From NCBI GenBank assembly GCA_014859755.1, contig JACUTO010000008.1:1-21348 (forward strand): DNA of 21,348 bases. The letters are read 5' to 3'. Of this stretch, positions 6,961 through 13,529 are shown in pieces. The first letter of the stretch is position 1. Every line of letters begins with the position of its first letter. The stretch is from Candidatus Bathyarchaeota archaeon (lineage in GTDB: Archaea; Thermoproteota; Bathyarchaeia; Bathyarchaeales; Bathyarchaeaceae). The translations under genes and the position numbers were made by a program. The notes under the pieces are model-generated. The model did not search any database. It was not told the DNA's origin and saw only the letters and a program-made list of their open reading frames with translations.

Positions 6961-7265
6961 GTCCAAGAAACTATCCTATCGTATTCGTCCATCACAAGTT
7001 TGACCCAATCTTGGTAATCAACTATTTTGACCTCTTTCTTTATCTTTTTCAACAAGCCTCGAGCTTCACAGTCAGCTTTTAGAGCGTAGACGTTAAGCCC
7101 AGCGTCCACAAGTTTCTTAGAATACTCGTCTGACGTCAGCGCAGTGCACGAGTCGTGAATGTGTAGTACACCAACTTTCTCTCCTTTCTGAACTGCTCTA
7201 AGTGCCATGTCGAAAATGGATGCATAATCGCCAACGAAGGGAGATTTGCTTAAAATTATCAACAA
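6957..7265 (-). CDS. DsrH/TusB-like sulfur-relay subunit
   Basis: A 102-residue protein starting at TTG, with GGAGAG about 9 nt upstream; a second TTG follows at once. It begins LIILSKSPF, then a central VGVLHIHDSCTALTS segment with C40-region thiol, NVYALKADCEARGL, and VKIVDYQDWVKLVMDEYDRIVSW at the end, the pattern of the TusB/DsrH family. In bacteria TusBCD passes persulfide sulfur toward tRNA 2-thiouridine; DsrEFH does so in sulfur oxidisers. It is the last gene of a three-gene operon, 12 nt after tusC-like. No TusE/DsrC or TusA partner is in the window. Confidence 0.82.
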   Translation of the reverse strand: MLIILSKSPFVGDYASIFDMALRAVQKGEKVGVLHIHDSCTALTSDEYSKKLVDAGLNVYALKADCEARGLLKKIKKEVKIVDYQDWVKLVMDEYDRIVSWT

Positions 7266-7277
7266 GTGCCATCTCTC

Positions 7278-7637
7278 CTAAAACGCGACTACGGCTTCGT
7301 TTTCCATGATCAATTTTGTAGCCTCATCTGTGGACAATAATTTCACGTTTAGGCTTTCGTCAAGGTCGACAATCTTCAAATTCCGCTTAGCCATGGAATC
7401 CCTCACAGCATACAATCCGACCAAATCTGCAAGAGCTTTTAATCGCTCATGGTGGGAGTCCAGCCCAGCGGCTTCTGGTCTTTGATTCTTTAGCAGGCAA
7501 TGCACTCCGTCGTCTATGAGGAGCAGTTGTGGAAGGACGTCCATGGCGATCATGGCGGTGGCTATTCGAAAACCTTCAGCCGCCATTAGACTTCCATAAG
7601 GGGGACTTTTTATGACCAAAAGGATTTTTCTTGGCAT
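7278..7637 (-). CDS. DsrF/TusC-like sulfur-relay subunit
   Basis: A 119-residue protein. I chose the ATG at 7637, since GAGGTG sits 6 nt upstream; a longer frame to 7664 would overlap the tusD-like gene. It opens MPRKILLVIKSPPYGSLMAAEGF, as in TusC/DsrF proteins (beta strand then SPPYG-type loop), and has alternating strands and helices (LLLIDDGVHCLL) ending in NEAVVAF. TusC subunits usually play a structural role in the hexamer rather than carrying the active thiol. It sits between the D-like and B-like subunits in the usual D-C-B order. Confidence 0.84.
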   Translation of the reverse strand: MPRKILLVIKSPPYGSLMAAEGFRIATAMIAMDVLPQLLLIDDGVHCLLKNQRPEAAGLDSHHERLKALADLVGLYAVRDSMAKRNLKIVDLDESLNVKLLSTDEATKLIMENEAVVAF

Positions 7638-7647
7638 ACGCGACACC

Positions 7648-8013
7648 TCAAATACTGAACGCAATAACCCTGTCAGATTGATTCATCAGTAGAGCCAATT
7701 CGCCTAGACTGCTTTCTATGGCGCCTTTAATCAACGCCTCCTTAGAATCGATGCCTCTAAGCCTCGCGCTTTCCATACATGCTAGAAAATGCACTCCCTC
7801 AGTCATTAACTCCGCAAGCTTTTTCGCAGGCGTTTTCTGATCTGGCAAAATCTGGCTTGCCATCAAGTTATAAACGGCGTCTACGTCACAGAACACCGTG
7901 ACTTCGTGGCCTTCTTCCACTGCGGCTTTGGCAAACTCGTAAACAGTGTCCGTGTTCTGGAACTGCATCGGCGAAGAAAACAAGATCATGAGTAGTTTCC
8001 CCAAACTTTTCAC
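7648..8013 (-). CDS. DsrE/TusD-like sulfur-relay subunit with active-site Cys
   Basis: A 121-residue protein and first gene of the D-C-B operon. The GTG at 8013 overlaps a GGGGTG site; an internal ATG at 7989 with GGGGA upstream is also possible but would remove part of the first strand. It has KLLMILFSSP, a YEFAKAAVEEGHEVTVFCD helix-strand, and the family's catalytic thiol in VHFLACMESARLRGI (C79, equal to Cys78 of E. coli TusD by position). Known members bind a persulfide at this Cys. No sulfite reductase or sulfur-oxidation genes lie nearby, so tRNA thiolation or general persulfide handling seems likelier than energy metabolism. Confidence 0.86.
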   Translation of the reverse strand: MKSLGKLLMILFSSPMQFQNTDTVYEFAKAAVEEGHEVTVFCDVDAVYNLMASQILPDQKTPAKKLAELMTEGVHFLACMESARLRGIDSKEALIKGAIESSLGELALLMNQSDRVIAFSI

Positions 8014-8167
8014 CCCGCGCTATTAACCATTTAGCAGATTTCTACTTAAAGACCTACGTTTTCATTAGTCTAACGTTTTTCTGGCTCCGTTTTTTCTCCT
8101 TCAAGCGAACTAGATTAATACGTGATGAAGGAATAGATTACTGGATTATAGAATATACGAAGAAGGT

Positions 8168-8410
8168 CTAAGTCTCAAGTATTTCGATGGCGGCTGTCGG
8201 ACAGCTTTTGACGCAAGCAACGCATCCTAGGCACGTTTCCGCCGTCTCATGGCATTCTGAACAAAGTTGTTTCGCCCTGATGCCTAAACAGGCTTCGGGA
8301 TTCGCAACCCTCACTTTTCCGTCGTGAAGTTCTAAGACGAACGCCGGACAAAACGCGACGCATGCTCCGCAGCCATCACACAACTCTAAGTCGATTTGTA
8401 TCTTGGGCAT
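8168..8410 (-). CDS. 2[4Fe-4S] ferredoxin-like protein
   Basis: An 80-residue protein starting at the ATG at 8410, preceded closely by AAGGAG; the frame stays open to 8458 but lacks a better site. It has two cluster motifs: C11-x2-C14-x2-C17-x3-C21-P and C60-x2-C63-x2-C66-x3-C70-P. Between them is an insert with three further Cys (C41, C50, C53) in CLGIRAKQLCSECHETAETC, more than a plain ferredoxin needs. It may carry an extra metal site or be a polyferredoxin-type subunit. It lies upstream of the sulfur-relay operon on the same strand (gap 154 nt) and divergent from arsC by 84 nt, so it could supply electrons to either. Confidence 0.88.
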   Translation of the reverse strand: MPKIQIDLELCDGCGACVAFCPAFVLELHDGKVRVANPEACLGIRAKQLCSECHETAETCLGCVACVKSCPTAAIEILET

Positions 8411-8464
8411 TTCTCCTTCATTAACTAACCTACGGAAACAACCTAAAAAACATTTCATCGCTAG

Positions 8465-8472
8465 TTTAAATT
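8465..8472 (+). promoter_or_regulatory. TATA box of arsC
   Basis: TTTAAATT is centred about 26 nt before the ATG at 8495, predicting a leaderless transcript. The motif is symmetric, so it could also serve the divergent ferredoxin gene, although its position there is less ideal. Confidence 0.45.
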
Positions 8473-8494
8473 ATCGTGCTAACATATTCATGGG

Positions 8495-8902
8495 ATGGTA
8501 AGATTCGTGAAGAAAGTCTTGTTTGTGTGCGTTGAAAATGCTCGCAGAAGCCAGATGGCGGAAGCCTTTCTTAACAAGCTGGCCAAGGGCGAGGCTGTCG
8601 CGGCTAGCGCAGGTGATAGACCGGCGTCAAAGGTTGACGAAAAGGCTGTAGAAGTGATGAAAGAAATCGGAATCGACATAACCAAGCAGAGACCCAAAGC
8701 GCTGACCATGAAGATGGTGGAAGAAGCCGACGTAGTGATAACCATGGGTTGTGGAGCCGATGTCTGTCCCGTAGTTCCAAAAAGGGTGGAAGAATGGAAA
8801 ATAGAAGACCCAGCAGGAAAACCGATTACGAAATTCAGAGAGGTAAGAAACGAGATCAGAAAAAGAGTTGAAAAACTGGTTGACTCTAAAGAACGTGAAT
8901 AA
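8495..8902 (+). CDS. arsC: Arsenate reductase, low-molecular-weight phosphatase type
   Basis: A 135-residue protein of the thioredoxin-coupled ArsC / low-MW tyrosine phosphatase family. The P-loop is C12-x5-R18 (VCVENARRSQMAEAF), the relay thiols are in MGCGADVCPVVP (C86 and C91), and the acidic catalytic loop is KIEDPAGKP (D105). The extra Cys pair marks it as an arsenate reductase rather than a plain phosphatase. It would reduce As(V) to As(III) in the cytoplasm, with thiol regeneration by thioredoxin or a similar oxidoreductase; the disulfide oxidoreductase at 11.3-11.9 kb is a candidate partner. No arsenite pump is adjacent; arsM is about 5 kb away. Confidence 0.92.
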   Translation: MVRFVKKVLFVCVENARRSQMAEAFLNKLAKGEAVAASAGDRPASKVDEKAVEVMKEIGIDITKQRPKALTMKMVEEADVVITMGCGADVCPVVPKRVEEWKIEDPAGKPITKFREVRNEIRKRVEKLVDSKERE

Positions 8903-8910
8903 ATAATTTT

Positions 8911-8926
8911 CCCTGATGGTGCAGGG
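8911..8926 (+). terminator. Weak hairpin after arsC
   Basis: CCCTG-ATGGTG-CAGGG forms a 5-bp stem 8 nt after the arsC stop. It lies in the 88-nt gap between convergent genes. Short stem and no T-run after it, so the terminator reading is weak. Confidence 0.25.
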
Positions 8927-8990
8927 GCCGCAATTCAAACCAGGGGAATCTCTGGCAAATTTGAGTTGACGTTTTGCCTTGGGGTTGTAC

Positions 8991-9350
8991 TCATTTTTGG
9001 GCGCTGAGTTTCATCCATTCGGCTGCCTCTCGCAAGATCGGGTTTGGACTTACATCGATCACTGGAATGTCTAAGGTGCCCACTTTGATGGTTGATTTGT
9101 ATTCTGGCATCAGAGCGAACACTACGTCTGTCCAGTAGATGCGGCCTTCCAAAAATTCTTTCATCAGACTGTCGGTCGTAGGCGGTAAAAGCGAATATGA
9201 GAACGTCACGCCCTCAGCCCACTTGAGGACGAGTGGTTGCCCAACTCTGATAATAGTGGCTATGGTTTTTGACAGGGCTTCTATTGAAGGATATTGCGTG
9301 CACTCTAAAATAACCAGTTGCTTAGGGGGGCTGCAAACAATTTCAACCAT
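8991..9350 (-). CDS. Protein of unknown function
   Basis: A 119-residue protein from an ATG with GGTGAT 6 nt upstream. It starts VEIVCSPPKQLVILECTQYPSIEALSKTIATII, then a mixed strand region (PLVLKWAEGVTFSYSLLPP) and a hydrophobic strand-turn-strand end (GTLDIPVIDVSP). No membrane segments or catalytic motifs stand out, and I do not recognise the family. It lies 86 nt downstream of the Cys-rich regulator on the same strand, so it may be co-transcribed with it and under its control. Confidence 0.65.
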   Translation of the reverse strand: MVEIVCSPPKQLVILECTQYPSIEALSKTIATIIRVGQPLVLKWAEGVTFSYSLLPPTTDSLMKEFLEGRIYWTDVVFALMPEYKSTIKVGTLDIPVIDVSPNPILREAAEWMKLSAQK

Positions 9351-9436
9351 AACAAAATCACCGGACTAAAATCTCCTTTGCTTTGATTAAAACATTTTCC
9401 ACTCTGGGCAACGTAAAAGCATCCGCAGCCTACCCG

Positions 9437-9859
9437 TTACTTTTTGATTTCTGCTGCACAAAAATGAGTGCCCGAATGACAAACAAAGCATTGTTGAACG
9501 TCAATCGTTGGATCGGAGAGTTTGCATAGCTCGCACATCAGCCCTTTTTGTCTGATGATTTCGCAGGCTACGCAAAACTTTGTCACAAGTTCGTATTTGG
9601 ACATACCCCCATTAGCCAATGACACAACGATTTCCTTAATCGTCGGCTGAACTTCTTCCACCTCTTCGATTTTGAGGACTGTACCTCTAACATGTCGGGT
9701 ATATTTACTCACGGCAGTTTGGGTGACGCCTAAAAGCCTTGCCACATCCTTTTGTTTCAACCCGTGAGTTTGTGTTAGTTCTCTTGCTATGGCAGATCGA
9801 AGGGCTGGAACCAGCGATCTTACCGCGACTTCGCATGGGAGCAACATGTTTTTCTTCAC
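9437..9859 (-). CDS. Cys-rich HTH transcription regulator (COG2522-like)
   Basis: A 140-residue protein starting at GTG. Residues 34-53 form an XRE-type helix-turn-helix (LKQKDVARLLGVTQTAVSKY), preceded by a conserved-looking N-terminal helix (VRSLVPALRSAIARELT). The C-terminal 45 residues contain seven Cys: C96/C99, C109/C112, C124/C127 and C134, mostly as CxxC pairs, fitting zinc or iron-sulfur binding. This is the archaeal predicted-regulator family COG2522. The start is supported by a TATA box 28 nt upstream, giving a leaderless transcript. Two copies of a dyad operator lie just upstream of that TATA box, so autoregulation or cross-regulation with the divergent 10053 gene is likely. The ligand is unknown. 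Confidence 0.8.
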   Translation of the reverse strand: MKKNMLLPCEVAVRSLVPALRSAIARELTQTHGLKQKDVARLLGVTQTAVSKYTRHVRGTVLKIEEVEEVQPTIKEIVVSLANGGMSKYELVTKFCVACEIIRQKGLMCELCKLSDPTIDVQQCFVCHSGTHFCAAEIKK

Positions 9860-9882
9860 CGATCATATTATTGCTACAGAAA

Positions 9883-9890
9883 GGTATATA
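9883..9890 (-). promoter_or_regulatory. TATA box of the Cys-rich regulator
   Basis: TATATACC on the minus strand is about 26-28 nt before the GTG at 9859. The adjoining operator copy at 9894-9907 would cover the transcription factor B recognition element. Confidence 0.5.
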
Positions 9891-9893
9891 AGA

Positions 9894-9928
9894 ATGACGT
9901 ATGTCATATTTAATATGACGTATGTCAT
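9894..9928. promoter_or_regulatory. Tandem dyad operator, two identical copies
   Basis: ATGACGTATGTCAT occurs exactly at 9894-9907 and again at 9915-9928. Each copy is a dyad of ATGAC and GTCAT arms around GTAT. Start-to-start distance is 21 bp, two helical turns, so two dimers would bind the same DNA face. The pair lies directly upstream of the regulator's TATA box in the divergent intergenic region. The binding protein is inferred to be one of the two flanking regulators. Confidence 0.7.
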
Positions 9929-10024
9929 AGAGGGGTCTTAACGAGGGGGATGTTCTTGCCTTCATTCTTTTCTCCTTTCTCTCTTTCAATAGGGCCAGAG
10001 ACGATGATCTATCAAGGCTTCTTT

Positions 10025-10038
10025 ATGACATGCGTCGT
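10025..10038. promoter_or_regulatory. Degenerate third operator copy
   Basis: ATGACATGCGTCGT matches the reverse complement of the tandem operator (ATGACATACGTCAT) at 12 of 14 positions. It sits just before the GGAGG site of the 10053 gene, where a bound protein would block its expression. Confidence 0.4.
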
Positions 10039-10052
10039 TGGAGGCCTCAACT

Positions 10053-11069
10053 ATGGTTCTTGAAATAAACTCCCGTCAATGGTTATCCAAGATAGTAAAC
10101 AACAGTGCAGAATTGGTCGAAATTCTCAAACAAGCGGATAGCATCTGCCAGTACTGCGAGCCTATTTCTCCCATGATTTGCGTCGAGCGATGTGAGATAT
10201 GGAGAGCAAAAAACGAATTTCTTGAAATGAACGGAATGTTGTGCGCAGACGAGCATGTGCATAACCTGCTTAACGCTGTCAAAAACGATAGACGACAAAA
10301 AGTTGTCGAGGCACTTTCTGAACGTCCTCGTAGCATAAAAGGATTACAAGAATACCTGAAAAGTAAGGGATACTATCACAGCCAGCACACCATAGCCAGC
10401 GAATATGTTGAACCACTGATAGAAGCAGGTCTTGTCAAAAGAGATGACGTCAAGTATAGATTAACGTTGTATGGTCAGAAATTTCGTGACGTATCGAACA
10501 GATTTAATGTTGAAAATCCGCTACCACCCCATTCCCGTTGCTATGAAGAAATAGTGCTGAAAAAATTGAAGGATGGCCCGAAAACCTATGCAGACCTCGT
10601 TGAATCACTAACTCAAAAAAGTTTGTCGAGGCCTCTAAAAAGGCTTACAGAAAATGGGTTGATAACAAAGAGCAAAACCCCAAACTACGTCTTCTACTTC
10701 AGAACCAAGAAAGTGCCGAAGAAACCATTTTCACCAACAGAGAAGAAAATCTATGAAACCGTTCCTGAGGTTGGAATATCCGCCCAAGAGCTTTCTAAGA
10801 AAGTTGGCATAAACCTCAGAAGAACCTACAAATATCTACGAAGGCTAAGGAAGAGACGACTTGTTTTCACTCGAAAGAAGCCTAGAACCTACGAATTGAC
10901 GCCCTCTGGAACGGAACTTGCCAACTTCCTAGAAGAAACGGCAAATCTTGTCTTGGACGCCTCGAAGGCCTCAGCCTTTCTGCTTGAGCGTTCTAAACAA
11001 ACAACAGAGATCCCTGCGCCTTTACTCACGGAGTTCTCTCCAAGACCGCTTCGACAATCCACCTCTTAG
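10053..11069 (+). CDS. Multi-winged-helix regulator with N-terminal Cys cluster
   Basis: A 338-residue protein. I chose the ATG at 10053, with GGAGG 8 nt upstream; the frame opens at a TTG at 10038. The N-terminus has a CxxC-x7-C-x3-C cluster (C32, C35, C43, C47), possibly metal- or cluster-binding. Three winged-helix units follow: about 77-150 (KVVEALSERPRSIKGLQEYL...), 165-215 (VLKKLKDGPKTYADLVESL) and 228-288 (KKIYETVPEVGISAQELSKK, ending in the basic RRTYKYLRRLRKRRL). The C-terminal tail is Pro/Ser rich. It is divergent from the COG2522-like regulator and shares its operator region. Family name unknown to me; DNA binding is well supported. Confidence 0.78.
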   Translation: MVLEINSRQWLSKIVNNSAELVEILKQADSICQYCEPISPMICVERCEIWRAKNEFLEMNGMLCADEHVHNLLNAVKNDRRQKVVEALSERPRSIKGLQEYLKSKGYYHSQHTIASEYVEPLIEAGLVKRDDVKYRLTLYGQKFRDVSNRFNVENPLPPHSRCYEEIVLKKLKDGPKTYADLVESLTQKSLSRPLKRLTENGLITKSKTPNYVFYFRTKKVPKKPFSPTEKKIYETVPEVGISAQELSKKVGINLRRTYKYLRRLRKRRLVFTRKKPRTYELTPSGTELANFLEETANLVLDASKASAFLLERSKQTTEIPAPLLTEFSPRPLRQSTS

Positions 11070-11109
11070 AGTTCCGAAGAATCAGTATTTCAACTTTTTC
11101 TCCGGCCTC

Positions 11110-11116
11110 CGCGCGC
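11110..11116. repeat. CGCGCGC tract between convergent genes
   Basis: A 7-nt tract lying 41 nt after the plus-strand regulator and 8 nt past the stop of the minus-strand desulforedoxin. Confidence 0.65.
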
Positions 11117-11123
11117 TTAAGGA

Positions 11124-11240
11124 TCATTGCACTAGGGTCATGTCTTGTCCGCAGCAAACAAGGGTTCCAACGCCCGCTTCTAACACTTGCACTTTGTTTC
11201 CACATATCTCACAAACGTATACTTCACCTTTCTTAGTCAT
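11124..11240 (-). CDS. dsr: Stand-alone desulforedoxin
   Basis: A 38-codon gene that is easily missed because of its size. ATG at 11240 has GAGGTG 6 nt upstream. The peptide has GEVYVCEICGNKVQVLEAG followed by VGTLVCCGQDM, with C10, C13, C29 and C30 as the four ligands of the FeS4 centre. Spacing and length match desulforedoxin of Desulfovibrio (about 36 residues), including the hallmark adjacent CC pair. The same fold is the N-terminal domain of desulfoferrodoxin, but no superoxide reductase domain follows. It starts 20 nt after the disulfide oxidoreductase gene ends, so the two form an operon. Probable role: small electron carrier in oxidative-stress or thiol redox chemistry. Confidence 0.9.
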   Translation of the reverse strand: MTKKGEVYVCEICGNKVQVLEAGVGTLVCCGQDMTLVQ

Positions 11241-11260
11241 GTTTTTCACCTCTTTTCTTC

Positions 11261-11923
11261 TTATATGTACATGGTTGGCGATCTCTGGGCAACCACTACC
11301 TGTTGAACGAAAAGCTCTTCGGGAACTGCGCCCACAAACTCCGTTTTTTCGTTAATGACCGTTTTTGGTACGCCCATGACACTATACTTCTGCCCCAAAT
11401 GCGGAAATTCACCCACGTCAACCATGTCTGCTCTTACGAGATCGCTTTCTATGGCAAATTGATGAGCCAGCGAGGTTACGAGCGGACAGTAAGGACATGT
11501 TAACGAGACGAAAACTTGAATGTGCACAGGCTTTTCAATTGACGCGAGCTTCTTTTTCGTTTCCTCAGAGAGATTTGTTGCTCCTCTAGAAGCATTGATT
11601 ATGCTTTCGGTGAAGGGCCTAAACTCGTACCCGTAGGCCAGGCCGTAGAATCGTATTCCGTAGTCCTTTTTCCCAAGAACAGCGATTGCCGGCACTTTGT
11701 CTATCTGGTATTCTTTGGCCTTCTCGCTGTCCTTTACGAAGTCGTACACTTCCACCTTAATCTTGTTTGAGAAGGCGCCAACTTCTTCTGCGAGTTCTCT
11801 AGCCTGTTTACAGAAGGGGCATTCGGTCTCTTGGGTGAACACAAGGATCCTCACTTCGCCTTTCAGATTCTTTTCGAATTCTTCCTTCAACTGCTGTTTA
11901 TGTTCCTTCGGAATAAGCCCCAT
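11261..11923 (-). CDS. Protein disulfide oxidoreductase, two thioredoxin-fold units
   Basis: A 220-residue protein from the ATG at 11923, with GGAGGT 6 nt upstream (a TTG two codons earlier is unlikely). It has two tandem thioredoxin-fold units: CPFC at C35/C38 with cis-Pro KVPAI (P78), and CPYC at C143/C146 with cis-Pro MGVPKT (P186). This two-unit layout is the archaeal PDO/glutaredoxin-like family that handles cytoplasmic disulfides, usually with a thioredoxin-reductase-like partner. It has no signal peptide. It leads an operon with the desulforedoxin gene, and could regenerate the arsenate reductase; both links are inference. Confidence 0.9.
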   Translation of the reverse strand: MGLIPKEHKQQLKEEFEKNLKGEVRILVFTQETECPFCKQARELAEEVGAFSNKIKVEVYDFVKDSEKAKEYQIDKVPAIAVLGKKDYGIRFYGLAYGYEFRPFTESIINASRGATNLSEETKKKLASIEKPVHIQVFVSLTCPYCPLVTSLAHQFAIESDLVRADMVDVGEFPHLGQKYSVMGVPKTVINEKTEFVGAVPEELFVQQVVVAQRSPTMYI

Positions 11924-12015
11924 TCTCAAACCTCCACATTATTTATGTTTTTATGCAACTTAAGCTTGATGATCTATAGAATCTTCTTTTCTTAGAACCA
12001 AGTGGACGCTACATT

Positions 12016-12109
12016 CTCAAGATTCCACTTCAACGTCAATGGCACTTTTCAATAGAATACAAAATCCCAAAACAGTCAGAGCCATAGAAATCGATAGAAC
12101 AATCTTGAG
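12016..12109. repeat. 9-bp inverted repeat upstream of glnA
   Basis: CTCAAGATT at 12016-12024 is the exact reverse complement of AATCTTGAG at 12101-12109, with a 76-nt spacer. It lies in the divergent space between the oxidoreductase and glnA promoters. It is not the known NrpR operator pattern. Chance is possible at this length. Confidence 0.3.
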
Positions 12110-12134
12110 TTAAAATCAAGAAAGCATAAAAGGA

Positions 12135-12142
12135 ATTAAATA
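12135..12142 (+). promoter_or_regulatory. TATA box of glnA
   Basis: ATTAAATA is about 35 nt before the ATG at 12174, predicting a leader of roughly 10 nt. GTGATCC just before the ATG is a weak ribosome-binding site. Confidence 0.4.
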
Positions 12143-12173
12143 GCTCCAATCCTAAGGGAGACGTTGTGATCCT

Positions 12174-13493
12174 ATGGAAAAAGAGGAGATAATTGAGAAG
12201 GTTAAACGTGAAAAAATAGAATTCATAGACCTAATGTTCTCTGACTTGTCTGGCCGCTTGAAAAGCGTCACGATATCCCCTAGAGAACTGAAAGAATGTC
12301 TCAACAACGGAAAATGGTTCGATGGCTCTTCTATAGAGGGCTTCACTAGAATACACGAAAGCGACATGATGTTAATCCCCGACCCATCAACGTACATTCT
12401 TCTTCCCTGGCCCCGTGATGGAAAGAAAGTTGCAAGAATGATCTGCGACGTTTATAACCCAGATAACACGCCGTTCACGGGTGATCCTCGATATGCTCTT
12501 GAGCGAGTTGAAGAAAAAGCGGAGGAGAAAGGATGCTTTTACTATGTCGGACCCGAAATCGAGTTCTTCCTCTTTAGATCAAAGGAAAACAGGGGTTACC
12601 ATGACACGGCTGGATACTTCGATTTTTCTCCACGGGATATGGCTACGGACATACGGGCGGTCATGGTGTCCACCCTCGAAGAACTTGGCATAAACGTTGA
12701 AATGACCCATCATGAAGTCGCCCCCAGCCAACACGAGATTGACATAGAATATGGTGAAGCCCTCAGCACTGCAGACAAAGTAATGGTTCTCAAACAAGCC
12801 ATAAAAACCGTCGCAAGCAGTAGGGATCTATACGCAACTTTCATGCCAAAACCCATCTTCGGTATCAACGGAAGCGGAATGCACACCCACCAGTCACTGT
12901 TTGACAAAAATGGCAGGAATCTCTTCTATGACAAAAAAGACAAGTACAAACTCTCCTCTCTGGCACGCTATTTCATGGGTGGCCAACTTGAACACATTAG
13001 GGAAATCGCAGCCATCCTATGCCCCACTGTGAACAGCTACAAACGTCTAGTGCGGGGATACGAAGCGCCCATATACATTTGTTGGGGTCAAAGAAACCGA
13101 TCCGCCTTGATCAGAGTTCCCAGATACCGCGAAGGCAGAGAGAAGTCAACTCGACTTGAATTAAGATGCCCCGACCCAAGCTGCAACCCATACCTAGCCT
13201 TTGCCGTTATGCTGGCTGCAGGTCTTGAGGGGATCGAAGAAAAAATCGAGCCCCCTGACCCCGTGGAAGAGGACGTGTACGGATTCGACGACAGAAAACT
13301 CGCGAAGTTTTACATCAAAACTCTTCCGGAGGATCTGGGGGAAGCAATAGAGGAATTCAAGAGAAGCAAACTGATGAAAGAAACGCTAGGAGAACACGTG
13401 TTCAATAAATATCTTGAAATCAAAACGACAGAATGGAGTGAATTCCAAAAAAGCGTCACAGACTGGGAACATGAAAGATACAGAGACTTGTAA
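12174..13493 (+). CDS. glnA: Glutamine synthetase, type I-alpha
   Basis: A 439-residue enzyme making glutamine from glutamate, ammonia and ATP as a dodecamer. Visible motifs in order: DGSSIEGF (50-57), GPEIEFFLF, MTHHEVAPSQHEIDI, FMPKPIFGINGSGMHTHQS (metal and ATP site), NSYKRLVRGYEAPIYICWG, NRSALIRVP, and RLELRCPDPSCNPYLAFAVML. The length and the lack of the extra insertion and NLYDLP-type adenylylation site place it in the GSI-alpha group, so control by adenylylation is not expected. It is convergent with arsM, with only 36 bp between stops, and has its own promoter. No other nitrogen genes are nearby. Confidence 0.96.
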   Translation: MEKEEIIEKVKREKIEFIDLMFSDLSGRLKSVTISPRELKECLNNGKWFDGSSIEGFTRIHESDMMLIPDPSTYILLPWPRDGKKVARMICDVYNPDNTPFTGDPRYALERVEEKAEEKGCFYYVGPEIEFFLFRSKENRGYHDTAGYFDFSPRDMATDIRAVMVSTLEELGINVEMTHHEVAPSQHEIDIEYGEALSTADKVMVLKQAIKTVASSRDLYATFMPKPIFGINGSGMHTHQSLFDKNGRNLFYDKKDKYKLSSLARYFMGGQLEHIREIAAILCPTVNSYKRLVRGYEAPIYICWGQRNRSALIRVPRYREGREKSTRLELRCPDPSCNPYLAFAVMLAAGLEGIEEKIEPPDPVEEDVYGFDDRKLAKFYIKTLPEDLGEAIEEFKRSKLMKETLGEHVFNKYLEIKTTEWSEFQKSVTDWEHERYRDL

Positions 13494-13529
13494 AAGTGAG
13501 TTAGAAACTGAATGAGAAAATCCCTTTAG

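Noticed and set aside
8921..8962. Possible tRNA 3' end on the minus strand (GGTTTGAATTGCGG...CACCA-like)
   Set aside because: The T-stem does not pair and no 5' half or acceptor partner is present.
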